From Dromaius novaehollandiae (Eukaryota; Chordata; Aves; Casuariiformes; Dromaiidae), in NCBI RefSeq assembly GCF_036370855.1, contig NC_088098.1:33669981-33733980 (forward strand): a DNA stretch of 64,000 nucleotides. Direction: 5' to 3'. The notes beneath the pieces are model-generated. The model saw nothing but the letters and a program-made list of their open reading frames with translations. It was not told where the DNA came from and ran no database searches. Position numbers and translations under genes: made by a program. The first letter of the stretch is position 1, and every line of letters begins with the position of its first letter. This document shows, in pieces, positions 27,181 to 40,900 of this stretch.

Positions 27181-30100
27181 ACCATCATCTCCGAACTGAA
27201 AACCGATGATTATGTTGTTTCATGTACATTGCTGTGTGGAGGCCTCAGGTCTTATTTACTGTACATTATTCAAAACCTGATATGATTATAAAAATATTCT
27301 TTTTTCACAGAATTTCTATCACCGTATTGTCAGGGTGCTGCACCAACATTAATCTGTACAATGTGTCAGCTCGAGAAGGCAGAGTGCTATTGCTGGTATT
27401 TTAGGGAAAGAGCACCAAAGTGAGATTAAGTTCAAAAGTGCCAGTTGACTGCAAATGTAAAATTTGAAAGGCTTTCACCTGATCTTTCAAAGCACTTTTC
27501 ACTTCTGAGCACTTTACACATTTAAAGCACAGCTCTTGCTGGCTTCAGTCACAGCTCTGAGCTGAGTACTTCTCACTCAGTACTTCTGCAAATCAGACCC
27601 TAGCAGTTCACGTGGAAACTTAGACATGAAGATCACACAGTTAATGACCACTTCAGGTGAAAAAGTGTTTCAAATGATTGGCTGGAGAACTGTGGGAACT
27701 TAGTGGCAGAATCCAGTTCTGCAGAGCAACATGCAGAGTTTAATCACGAAATCGTTCTTTCCTGTTCTGAAATGTTGATCAGTACAGACCTTCTTGTGTC
27801 TGTAGCATATGAAGCAGGGGTCTTCTTACAAATAAATATCTAACTCCCTTCACTGCACAACCCCAGTTCATCCTTAGAATATATTTTTCCACTGCAACCA
27901 GTCTGGTAAAAGTAACAAGGCAATAAAGATCCAGTGTAATGTACGTCCTTGAGGCTGTAGAGAATTTTTCTGAAATTCTGATATTTCCAAGTTATTGAGA
28001 GTCTGAATTTGCAATCTGAGTACTTTTTCTAACAGTTTCATTTTTAAAATGTGTCAATTCCTGGGCTGTTTGTCTTTCTTTCTTTTGTTTTAATCTTTTA
28101 AGCAGAAAATGTTTCATTGCTGTTTCACCAGTTGATTCCTCAGTAGGGTTAAAATATTGAGACTCAGCGTGAAGAATTGCTCCATAGGAGCTAACGGGGG
28201 GATGAGCTGAGACTAGTCAGCTGCCATCTTTCCTCTATCCTTACACTATTTGTCGTTGCATTGTCAGAGCAGAAGAGCAGCTCTCTGGTACCACCATCGC
28301 TCTCTCCCATATCTTAGCATCAACCTGCTCTGCCCAGTCACTCCCCAGATAATGCTGGCCTAGACCTTTCTCAGTTTCACCCATGACTTCCTACTGGTCA
28401 CTGCATGCCCATAGAGAGAGAGATTTCTGCAAACAAGTGCAGAACTTAAGAGGAGAGTCTTCTCCATGTGAGCATGTCTATTTGCAAGAAAGGCAGGAAA
28501 CCACAAGGAAGTTCACAGAAAGCTAGAGGAGCTGAGCAGAGACAGAAGCCTGGAAAAAACAGCTTCTCTAGACATCCCACTTGCTGGAAAGGCAGGTCTG
28601 GGACCTGAACTAGGGGCCAGCCGCCCGTGGTTTGTATCCCACAAAATTCCCTCAGCTGCTGCTTGCCTACTGAAGGCGATGGGGGTGCAAGGCGCATGGA
28701 GCAGGCTGCTGGCTGGGTCATGCATGTGGGGCTGCTGGCTGGCAGCATCCCTCCATCCGGTTGCTTCGAAGTAGGCTTGCTGGGGCAAGAAGCAAGTGCT
28801 GCCCCAAGCCCACTGCGGACGCGGACGCTGTACTGCCTTGCCTTGTCAAACAGCATGTGGGAAGCACCGTGACGAAGCCGCCAAGACCAGACTCCTCTCT
28901 CATTCTGGCCTGACTCACAGGATATGCTTTATTAACTTAACTATTTTGTATATTGCATAGTTTTTTCATAGAGATGCCTGGGAGGAAGGGACTTCCTTTA
29001 GCATGCAGGGAGGATATTGTGCCTGACTAATTTTATGGGTCCCTATTGACAAAAGGCTTTATCTTTGCTTTCTATCCATTTAACTATAAATCTCTGTATC
29101 TGTGAGTTTTGACTCATGGAGACCCATATAATTTAATTTGATGAATGATTTTGTGTTTTATGATAGTGCGATGAAATCTTTTGGTAAGATATAGCAATTC
29201 ATCTCCTCATCATTAAGCTAGCAGATAAATCAAGGTGAAACAAAGACTAATGCTACTGTATGAGCTGCCAGTTAAGAATTAGCAAGTACCTTTGTAACAG
29301 TGCAAAATGAAAGTCAAGGTGTAAACTGAATTGTGAAGAAATTCTCAAGCAGTCGCAGTCCCTGGTATCTGCAATGTGTGGTGCCCCTCTGAAACACCTC
29401 TCCCTCCTTCTGTGCTTTGTGTACACTGTGTGGTGCCATGCACAGTTTGAACTACAGCAACTGTTTTTTTCCATTGTGTAATAAGCCTCATACAACTCCT
29501 GAATATTTAAATATCTTGATAATGCACTAAGAAGCCACAAGCTTCCAAAAAACCCTAAATTTCCAATAGTAGACGCATAAAAGCTGACTACTGGAAACTT
29601 TATCAGTAAGCAGCAATGTATGGGCATTTAAGGTTTTTTAAAAGTTAAAAGTTCTTTTTAAAATTAGAATTCCTCCATATCTATCCCAGGATATTTTCCA
29701 TCAGAAAGGGCATAGGAAAGACAGAGGTATTAGTGCTTTGCAACTGGAGCAGTAGGCATACTGCAAACTATGAGGGATTGGGAGTAGGCAGGCTGTACTG
29801 ACAAGACCATTTTTCAGCAAGGAATTCTAATCAGCAGTCAGGACCTTCACAGCCTTCACAGCCAAGATTAATCAATAGGCTCTCATCACTGTAATACATT
29901 CAAAAAAGGCCTGTCTGCGAGGAGGCATTGCAAGTGTGGTTCTGCAAGACATACTGTGCTGGGCTGGTACAGGTAAGTATTTACTATTTTCCTTTCTGTT
30001 TGATATTGTTAAATAAATGTGTCACATGAGATGGGCTTACAGAGGGTGTAGAGAGAGAAAACAACAGAAATTTGGTACAAAATCATAACAGCATTTGCAC

Positions 30101-33100
30101 AGGGGAGGGAAATCTACCCCTTTTTAAAATGGAGTTTCTCAGTCTGTCCCCTCTCTACAGTAAGCACTTTCCTGCAGAAGATTGGAGCTTCTTCTACAAG
30201 ATGTATTTCTACTGGAGAGTCTAACACCCGTAAACTCTGCATTACAGGAGTAGAAAGCAGCAACATAGCCAGGCCCCTCCTCAGCCTGGCTGGACCTTGC
30301 TGGTTACCAGCAATGCTGCTGTTCCAGCAGCAGCACCTGCCTTGCAGACCATGGCACTGCATTTCCTAGAAATGCCTTATCCTTCATCATCACCTAAAAT
30401 GCAGAGGTGCTACCTCTGCAAACAGTCCTGTGATTTCCAAACACCTCCTAAGCAGACAGTATTGACTAGAGAGTTGTGGGGATAGCTTGGGTCTGAGCCT
30501 TTTGCAAAAGACAAGCAGGCAGCATGTATCTAAGGAAGTACCTATGCTTTTTCCACGCAAAAAAAAGGAAGGTTTGGGGGTAAACAGGCTAAAATCAGAG
30601 AGATCTGCTGCCAGCACTGTATCCCAGGTCAGCAGTGGCCCAGAGAGGAGTGAGCATGGTGCACGGGCTCTGCAGGGGCGGACAGGGTTGACCTGCGGTG
30701 TGACAGCTCCTCTAGCTAGCGAGCTGCACTCTGGAAGGGAAATGGGTATTAATAGTGACATAGTAAATTATGTCTAATAACATGTCAATCAACTTATTTT
30801 CCAACCTGGTTCATTGCCCCAGCATACACATGTCCAGACTCTACCAAAGAAGCATCAGTGTTTGTACCTGTGTACAAGGATACATGCACATACATACCTA
30901 CATATCTCTCTCAAGGAGAAACATGCAGCAGTATAAATGGTTGCTCATTCTGCGTGCCGTTCTTCCAGTTATTGTGTTACGGCTGTCCGACACTAACTGC
31001 ATGTGTGTATCATGAAATGTGAAGGCAGATGCTTTATACCAGAAGCATTTCTGTGACATTTGCCATCTAATTATTAGGCCATTTGACTCCTTACATGTTC
31101 AGTATTTCTAGAAACTTACATTTCAATCAGCACTTAATGGTTGTGTGAATACCCAGTCTCATGATTTATTATCGAAAGCTTTTTTCTCTCTGCATGGAGG
31201 CTCTCTAAAAGTTTCGCACTATGAATTGCAGTTAACACACCAACAGAGAAGTACATGCTATGAATACATGCTCTTAACACTTTGTTTTTATCATTTTTAC
31301 TGTATGTTTAGCTTGCTAGGGGAAAACAATATTAGACAAAATTTCTTTATGCTATTTCTGGAAAGGGCGAAATGGCATTGCAGAGGATACTGCTAGTATT
31401 CTTTACACTTGAATGGAACCAAAAAGAATAGGCCATGACTGACAGTCTGGATAGGATAACAGATGTTGATACTCATAAAATAGAACAGGTCGTCTATAAT
31501 TATACCTTGAAGTATTCGATCATGAAAACCTGTTTGAAAATACTGAATGCTGCCTGTTTCCCACCCAGGAAATTATGATAGTGTTCCTACAGTTCATTAA
31601 CAACACTAGCAAAAAATGAGAGGCAATTTAGAAGCTTTTATTCCACAGAGAGTCTCCTCATGTTCAGCATACTGATTTGAAATTTGTATATAGCTTTACA
31701 TTAGTAAGACTTTGTCCGATTTGCCTTAGATATTAACAGAAGTTCCCACTGCAAGTGCATGGCCCCTGTGCTCTCTGTGCTGGGCCAGTTGCCACTTGGG
31801 TTCTGAAAATAATTTAAGATGGTGATTTTAACATTTAAACTAGCCCATGGTATGGTGGTAAAAAAAGGAGATAAGCTCAACTGCATGACATACAGGAAAA
31901 GCTGTAAACTCAATATTGCTAAATTAGACTACTAGAACTGGTGAATTATTCCATTTACCTGTGTTTACCCTTGCTTACACACTGGTGGAGCACATCTGCT
32001 TCAGCCAGTGCCAGCCTCCTTGCAGGATGTGGCAGCAGCTGTGGCCAAATTAGCCTCAAAGCCAAATTAACTGCTGCTCTCTGTTGCCTGTCTGCGGTAA
32101 GCTTTATACCAGGGGAAAAGAGAGGAGCTTAAGAGACATGCTCTAATGCCCTCCCAGAGTTGCCTTCCCTGCCTGACAGAGGGGTCTGGCACTCAGGACA
32201 GCCTGCATGTCCTAGAGGCAACATCAGGCAGTCTAGTGACACAGGGGCCTTTCTCAAACATCCCTGGGATCCCCTGCGCTGAAGCTGCACTCATGGGTTT
32301 CTGGCCGCAGGAGGAAGCCAGGCTTTGGACTGCTCTTCAGGGTGGACCTGGCAGGCTGTCATCCACTGTGAGGCCTTACAACACCTCAGTCACCCGTTGT
32401 TGAACACTGTCACGGGCAGGACACTGGACAAGGTGAAACTTTGGTCTGAACCATACATAGGCAATCCTACCTTGGGACATAATGACCTAAGAGAGGCCTT
32501 CCCAAATTTTTATACTGGAATGGAAGACTGAGTGAAGACACTGTTAGCGGTAAGGGTAGGACATGTGGTATTATGGAGATGTTGGGAAGTTATGTTTTAA
32601 ATTCTATTCACTACATTAAAATCACCTTTGCAATCTACTTAGAATAGCATCCAGACACACTAAAAAAGACTAATTTTAAGTAGAACAAATAAATGAGCTG
32701 TGAGAAAACTATTTTGGGGGAGTTCATTGTAGGACTATTATAAAGGGGAAGTGAATGCCTGTGGTGGGACCTCAGTATCTGATTAACAAAGCTATGAACA
32801 TTCATTAAGTCTCTCTCTCCTCCTAAGACTACCAGCTCCCACTGCTGTGGACTCTTTCCCTAGCCCTTCTTGGAAGAAGAGTGCCTGAAAAACAGGCCAG
32901 CCCCTAGAAAGGGGTGTCTGAGGGAAACCCAGATGCTCCAATCTGATTTGGGGGTCTCTTACAAAACACACCGCCTCACAAACTGGACCACCATCAGCCT
33001 CAATTTTGGGGAGAATAAGTAAATTACGTAGGTCCCAGTCCTCAAAGCTACTCCTGAGACAGGCAATATTTACAAATGTTTTTTAGCAAACATATTTTCA

Positions 33101-33589
33101 ACAGGAGAAGTATCAGCAAGCAAATCTTTACCAACGATCGTGTCAGTCTGGGTAGGCGGTCTCAGCCTTAATACAGAAATTTTTTCTGCAATGTTGTTAG
33201 CATTTCAATCAAGTGAGAAATGAACCCAAAAAGTCTGGCTTTGATCTGGATGCTTGCTGCCAAGAGCTCTTCTCAAGGGCTGACATTTATATAAGCCAAT
33301 GTGTGGCTTGGCTCAGCATGACCCCTGACACAAGCACAAGAATTTGCCATTAACAAACCCAGTAGATACCTCTTTTGCCAAACTGTTAGCAATAGTGACC
33401 TCCTCATTTGACAAGGACTAAGTAAAAAGATTATATTTATACATTTTATTCCCTTTGTACCTGGCTTCAGTTATTGAATTCAGATGCTATGCACAAGGGT
33501 CTAGATATTTTTATTCAGGATTTCATACAGTTAATGATGGGGCTAAGTTGTCATAAATGTGATGCAAAATATTGCCATTCATGTTGCCC
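27181..33589. other. Intergenic sequence
   Basis: No recognised gene. A GC-richer patch at about 28600-28830 carries short overlapping frames. An AT-rich block at about 29100-29215 has several homeobox-like TAAT and TGATGAAT motifs and could be regulatory, but this is only an impression. Confidence 0.55.
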
Positions 33590-34015
33590 TGTTGAATGAT
33601 GCTGACAGCATGCAGCACAGAGAGAGAAAAATGCGAATGATCAGAGGTCTAGAGGACATGACCTGCAAGGAAAGATTGAAGGAGTTGGGATTATTTAGCC
33701 TAATGATGAGAAGTCTAAGGTAAATTGTACAACAGATTACAAATGTGAAAAACGTTGTTGCCAAGGAAAGATTCAGAGAACAAAAATAATGGAATTGCAT
33801 AACCAAAACCAGATACAGAGTTAGATACTGAGAAGAATTTCCTGATGGTGAGAATAATTAAGCACCAGAATATATGGCTTGAATCTCCATCATTTGAAAT
33901 TTCACAGAGTAGACCAGATAAATCCCTGAGATGTATGGCTGCTCCCGTCTTAGAGCAGGATAATGGACTAGACGACTTCTCCAATCTCCTATCTCATGTC
34001 TCCTCTTTTCCATAC
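33590..34015 (+). mobile_element. Old CR1 LINE 3' end
   Basis: It matches the CR1 3' portion. Around 33670 there is a GATTGAAGGAGTTGGGATTA block followed by TTTAGCC and an AGAAG step. The copy ends with an AATGGACTAGACGACTTCTCC block near 33963-33983, which corresponds to the CR1 tail motif. It is heavily mutated and 5'-truncated, as is usual for CR1. Confidence 0.75.
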
Positions 34016-34669
34016 TGCTATGGCCCAGGTATGGTTTTCGTATTGCTTCTTCAGAAAATGAACAAATGAATGAAAGGAAAAAAAAATCTTTCTCTCTTTT
34101 TCTTCTGTTTCCTAAAATAAACATTAAAACGCTCTAGTTTGACAGCTTCTGAGCACTGAAAGTCTAAAATCAGTGTAATCCATAGGTTCATAATCCACTT
34201 TAAAAGCTACATTGCAGGCAGCCACCAACAGCCAAACCAGGTGACCTGCTAGCCTGAAATAGTTAGCCAGGCTCCTGCAGCAGTCAGAGGTAGCTAATTT
34301 CCATTAGGCTTCTGCATCCCAGAGAATGCTCAGTCAGGTCTTTCTGTACCCCTTGCTCCATTTGGAACATCGACATGGTACCAAAAACCTTGTGAAACTG
34401 CAGAGTTTCACGTAGTACTCCAAATGCATGCCTATTATCTCGGCTATATTAACCATTCCTGCTGTCAGGGCAGGGAGGTGCCACTGAACAAGAGTCTGAA
34501 AACAGTGCAGACAAAAAAACTCGTGGATGCCTGGAGAGAAATCGTGGGAGAGCCCTAGCCAATTCCCCAGTTTTTTTGTCATTAACATTGGAACTGTACA
34601 GACTCTTCCTGTGAAAGTACCATGTATTTATTCAGTGGCATAATGATGGTGTTTTGTTTTCCATTTCTT
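34016..34669. other. Intergenic sequence
   Basis: No gene or named repeat was recognised. Confidence 0.5.
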
Positions 34670-34965
34670 CCCTAGTGATCTCTAATGTGGTTGCCTTTTT
34701 GACCTTCTCTGAGCATTACATTGATGCTTTTTAGAGTATTGCCCATGATAACTCCAGATCTTTTCTCCATGAATCATAGCGACTTATTCAGAGCTAATCA
34801 TTATATCTTCCTAGTTGCAGGGATTCTTTTTTTTTTTTTTTTTTTTTTTTTACTCCAAAGGCATTAACTGCACTTATTGGCACTGAAATTCATCTGTTGT
34901 ATTGCTCTGCATTTATTCTGATGAGGTCTTCTCTGACTTAAATGTAGCAACATTGCAACATATAG
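34670..34965 (-). mobile_element. CR1 LINE fragment, RT C-terminal region
   Basis: Read on the minus strand, the peptide Q-Q-M-N-F-S-A-N-K-C-S (within 34864-34920) corresponds to the CR1 reverse transcriptase stretch usually seen as W-Q-M-K-F-N-V-D-K-C-K. Downstream sequence to about 34670 matches the next part of that region, with stops and frameshifts. A 25-base T run (34827-34851) interrupts it. Confidence 0.7.
34827..34851. repeat. Poly-T run (T25)
   Basis: An uninterrupted run of 25 T inside the CR1 fragment. On the minus strand it is poly-A. It may be an expanded simple repeat or the tail of a small insertion; no second repeat body was identified next to it. Confidence 0.9.
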
Positions 34966-37900
34966 AGCAAACAAACTAATACAATATGACTTCATTGTAC
35001 AGGCATCATGTAAAGCATAGCAGAACTCAAGGTACAAATCTGAGGTCCCCACATAGATTGCAGCCACCCAGAAGACTGAACTGACACATAATGTAACCCA
35101 AAGAAAAATATGTCTCTCTGCCTCTGTCTCTCTGTCTCCTATTACCGGACAGATTTCTCTCTTTCACAGAATGTTCCAGCAGATCTCATATCCAAAAACA
35201 GCACTAAGGTGTATTCGGTATCACCAAAGGTTTCAAATTTAACATGAGCTATATTACTTCAGTTCTTTCACATGAAATAAAATTAAAAAGTAAAGCCTCT
35301 GTATTCACTTTATTGTTGGAACAATCTATACATGGTGATCATGATGCTCGCTAATGAACACAGAGTGCTCAGAAAGCTGTATCTTGTTGAATATCAATAA
35401 AAGTAAAGGGTAAATCATAAGGGAAATGCAAAAAGTTATTGTACTGGTTGCATGAAGGGTCTGTGTGTGGTTTCTTTTTTGGGGGGTGAGGGGACTTCAA
35501 TCTTGAAAACACAGGCTACTCTAAAAGTAACTGGAAAATAAGGGAACAAGCATTTAAAATTATCTCAGCAATGATTCAAGGACACTGTCAGCTGACCACA
35601 CAGTGTTCACTTGTCTGTGAGCTTCAAGCTGAAATTTTGTTTTGTCTATGGAGCCATCCTGTTTTCGATCCTAATAAGTCAGTAAGTACAATATGACTTC
35701 CTGATACAATGCAATATAAAAAAGAAACAAAACATGCCAAATATTACCTTCTAGGATACCATGAAAAGAAGTCAACTGCTATTCCTATTGCAGCGATGCT
35801 CAACATTGCTGGTTTCCCTGATGGATGACACAGTGCTCTAGCAGGCAGCTCGGATATGCAACCATGGAGATCAAAACAGTGACCAGGGTATGGGCTTTTC
35901 CTTCCTTCTCTTCTGAACAATAAGCGATTTGCGCTTTGATGTTACTCACCCTAGAGGGGACCTGGCATTACCTGGGCCTCAGAGAAGTTGCCCCTGCAGG
36001 CACTTCAGTTCCAATTGCAGACTTTGCTAGCAACATTTGTGTTTTCATATCAAATACCACTTGTAAGTTTGGATATAGAGAAAAAACAAGGTGTTAAATA
36101 GGTCAGAATAAATTCCTGATCATACTGAATGCGATGTGTTAGAAGACACGGTGCTAACACAATCTATTTCCCTCTGCCTTCTATCTTAGCTGCTTAGTTT
36201 GTATATTTGCTACTCAATTTTCTTGATCTTTCATCATTTAATTTCTTACCACAACCACTGAACATCTCTTTTACCAAACTTGCAACTGTGGCATTCTCCG
36301 AAGTCTCAAAGGCGTCCAAATGGGGAAGCACCGGACAATTTCGCTAAATACTGCATCAGAATCATCTGCATCTCCCTCAACAGCAGCGGTGGTGGTGGCA
36401 TGTCTCCTCTCTGAAGCATTTTCCTGTAAGGATTAGAGACATTAACATCAGCAACTTGACAGCATATAGTATAGTTCTCCCTATATATTTGCTCAAAGCC
36501 AGCAGAGGTGAGGGATATTCCCACCCAGTGACACAGCCTGTGGCTGAATCTTCTCTTGGAAAAAGGCAACTGTCCTTTCTGAATTGTGGCAAACACCACC
36601 TATATGGTGTCAGCCATATTTACAATGTCAGCCATATTTACATAGAAATCCTCATAAAGAACTGAGATCAAGCTCTGTGACCAACCACTACAAAATTGTA
36701 TCCAAATTTGTGTGTTTCAATATGTATAAGGTCCATTCAGTCAACAGGCAATATTCCTGTGTTAACAATCTACTTCCCTATCTCCTCCTGCCTGCACAGT
36801 GAACCGTGGACATGTCCTTCTGAAAGCTTTTTAAAAGTAGAGCAACTACATATATAAACAAATAGGTCAAATATGCACAACTGAAAACACAAAAGGGGGA
36901 GATCAGACAAATAGCAACACCTACTCTAAAATCTGCAGTGTTAGTACATAAGATCATTTCAATGGATGGAAACTAGTGCACAAGCACTTTCAGTCGCCTC
37001 CTACACCAGTCCTGGAGGGTGCTATGTGCCAGCTATGTGGCTCACCGCCTGTAAGGTCTGAATGGCAGTATCTGCTTGTCTACTCTCTTCACCAGAGGAC
37101 AGCACAGTCAGACTGCCCTCCCTCAGGTCCAAAGTGCTGGGCTGGATTTTACCTCCATATGGCAGCAGATGGTGTGCTAGGATCTCACTTTGGAGCAGTC
37201 CCATAATATTCACAGAGGGCCACAACTGGATTTAGGAAATTGAGATTTAGGAAAACTAGAAACCTTGATGTGTGGACACAGGCAGTTCAGGCACTCCCTG
37301 GAGTCTATAAGGAGGCTGCCACAGAGACATAGCAAAAACATCTCCTTAAACAGCTAGCAACGTGGTAGATCAGTTCGTTCAACTAGATGCTCTTCTTGTT
37401 GTCACTGAAGCCTGAGGGACAAGTCTCACTGCAGTGCCCATAAGGTCCTTGCAGAGAAGAGATTGTTACCTCTGCACAAAAGATGTAGTGTTAAAAAATC
37501 AGTGCCTTCACCATGCCAGGATGGATGGCCAGCAGCCTCTACAGGAGAACGGATTTGGCCTACTGCTAGAGTGGGCCAACCTAATAGACAGAGAAGTCAG
37601 GCCGAGCCCCCATTTTGATTGCATTCACTGCTTAAGGTTCTTCTTTCACTGACTTTTCTAATGCCTCTTTAGAAAGCCATTTCTCCCACCTGCCATATAA
37701 AAAGAGAAACATTCTGTTCTGATTTAAATAGCTTTGCTTCCCCCATACCTTACTTAATCATTAGGGAATTGTGAGATTGAATAAATAGATGCCATTCAGA
37801 ATATAAACATTGGAATGACTTTGATTTGTTCCTTTTTGGCAGAGTACATTTGAAAGAATGATGAGAAAAGATAACATATCTTGAAATTCCACCCTAACAA

Positions 37901-40900
37901 ACAATAAATTACCCTGCTGAAAACAGACTTTTAAAGTACAATCCACACTACGTCTCAGCCCAAAATTCAGGCAGATGCCTTGATGTCAAGTAACTCACTT
38001 TAGAAGCAACAGCAAATGGTAAGGCAAATAAATGGCCAATAAGAGCATCACATAAATCTCTGGATATAGTAGCAAATGAATGTCATTAGAAGCTCACATT
38101 CAGCATTTTGGAAGAGTAGAAGTTCTGAAGCTAAATACCAATTTTAATATATTTCATTTACTATCTACCAAGGGACTCTAAAAGAATTCACCACATAATT
38201 AAAACCTTTCTTTGGGAAGAAAGACCTAAACAGGAAAAATCAGATGCTCAAAAATAAAAAGGTGGCTTCTAAATATAAAACCATATTATTTGTAACATCT
38301 TTCATAATTAGCTTCTTTTTTAGCTCTTTTAACTCACTTCCTACTGGGATATATTCAGAAAGCTTACAGCTTCCATTATTTCCATGTCTAGCAGGAAAAC
38401 ATACGAAAATTAGGAAGATAAAATAGACACAAAGGATTTGATTTGGACTGCATAAATAAAAAGAAGGACACAGCTGCAGTTCCTTAGGTAATTCTGATAT
38501 AAATAACCAAGAGTGATTCTCACAACTGCAGAAAAAAAGATGAGCTAGTGTTTTAAACACCAGCCTTTCTTCCTCTGGAAGCTGCTGCTTCTCAGCTAAG
38601 AAACAGTAGCTGATTATGTGTATCTTTCTGAGGCTTACACAGTGGGAAATAAAAAAGATTCACCAAAGCCACCTTCAGGCTGATCATTAACATGAAATCC
38701 AGACTAGAGCTGTACAAGCAACTGTTCTTGGTAGTTGGCAAACTAGCATATAGAGGAGTGAAGAGACCATGCTTAAGGAAGAGGAGAAGGCTTTTTGGCT
38801 CGCCTCAAAGCATCTTCTGTTTTATCATTACAAACAAAGAAAACAAATAAGTAGCTTCTCCTCAAAATGAATTTTTTATTGAGCCCAGGATGAAGCAATC
38901 TCATTCCAGAAGGTAATTTATTTTATTTATTTGGGCTGTTATTTTGAAATGATAAATCAAACCATTCTTTAAAAGATGTCAAAACTTTCACACTATTCCA
39001 CCTTTTTATAAGCTGTTAAAGTACTGATAGATAATGTCTCAGACTCATGAACAGTTTTAGTTAATTCACATCTGTAGTTCTCAATTAATAAAACATTTGA
39101 GTGAAACTTTAAAAATCTGTAGTATCTTCTCAACTATTCAAATGGCATGAAAGAGAGTTGGAACAGAGGACCCAGGACAATGCTGGGAGGCAGCAGTTGG
39201 TGGAAGAGGGGATGACACCTGATAAACAGCCATTGTGTGAAACCACTCAAAGAAGTCAAAAGTGATAGAAAAGAACAGTTCTTTCTGCTCTCTACAAAGT
39301 CCACAGGCTAGACTAGAATATGAGCTCAAGGTTCCTGTCTCCTTCCAAGAGGGGAAGTAATGATTCTTACAGAGATGTCAGGGACTAAAGAGAAATTCAG
39401 AGGTGAAGTGCACAGCCTCCTACGCTTTAAAGACAAAGCCCTGGGAAAGGTGAGACCATGAACCATGCTGACAGAAAAGGGAAAAGGGAACAACAGGAGT
39501 GACATGATCAAAAGCAGGTGATGGGGGCACTATACTTCCTGAGCCTTTGGACAGATTGTAACAGGTGAAGTTTCATCCTCTTTAATCATAATCATCTAGA
39601 TCTATGCCTTATTATCCTTTTATGAATGTCTGTGCCTTACCATTGCTTACCCTTCTTCATTGATTCACGCATTATAAATCATTATCTCTATGTTCTGATC
39701 TCATAGTTTGGTCTTCCATTTCAGTTCTAACTGAATGATGTATAATTATTTTCTTTAGGATCTTCCCCTACGCAGATTCCTTTCTGCTTATCAAGGAACT
39801 TACCAATTAACTATATCATAATTTAAGTATCATATTTTAAAAATAGGAACATTATGACTGCCTTCACCCAGAAAGGAGAAGTACCTTGTATCAATAACTG
39901 CAAATAGGCATTTACATCAAGCTTTTCTAACCTAAAAAAGCAGGCACAAAGCAGTTTCCATGTGTTTTGTGATATTGCAGTGGTGCAAACAGGCTGAATA
40001 TCTGATACATCTTGTCCCTAAGGACTCCTACAATACAGGGAGAATATGGATGACATTACAGCTAGAAGCCATATACCTGTCCATTTCACAGCATGGGAGC
40101 AGAGGACTGAGGCACAGCCAAAGGCTGATGCTCAACTGATGAAGCCACATTAAGTGCAGTAGCAAGTCTCACAGCAGCAATCAGTAATGGTTATGTGCCT
40201 ACCTAACACTAATTCAGTGAAGGAGGAGTTTTTTCTGATGCCAGCCTCTCTAATCCTGATGAGGTGAAGCATGGGCAGCTATGGTATCTACCTGCATCAG
40301 GCTGCACCCCAGCACAGTGAGAGGCTGTGCAGAGAGTAGTTCTGCTACTCTCTGCTCCACAGCAGAAAAAGGAAATATTTTGTAAGGGAACAGGATGATT
40401 GATCATTCTCCTTTTCATTTCCCCTCCCACCAGCTGGCAGGATCTCACTCTTTTGCAAGATCCTTAGTGTTGACAAGGGGAAGGCCAAGGAGGTAGAATA
40501 GAGCCAGGCACACAGAAAACAAGACTATTTTGGGGAGGGCAAAGTGCTTATTTGAGTTGGTACCTCAATCCTGGTATATAAGCCACTGCGCTGCCAATGC
40601 AAAGTTGAATTGTGTCGTTAATTTGTCCTCTTCCTGGGGTCAGCAAAACTGAGTTTTGCCTACACGCAGAGCTGGCTCTGTAAAGCAGCACTAGTTAAAA
40701 GTGACAGAACTACTGTACTAGCACAGAGTACCAGAAATGCCCTTGATCTCCACAGAGATTGCCTTAAAGTTGCTGTAAATTACATGGGGACAAGTTGGTG
40801 CTCGAACACCCTTTTGGTTCCTTGATTTCAAACCTGAACAAAGCCATCACACTCCTATACTCCCTGCTGAGGGAAGTGCATCTTGAACTCTGTTGCAGAT

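Noticed and set aside
34827-34851. T25 run as a transcription terminator
   Set aside because: No gene ends here, and the run lies inside a CR1 fragment. In vertebrate DNA it is most simply a simple repeat.
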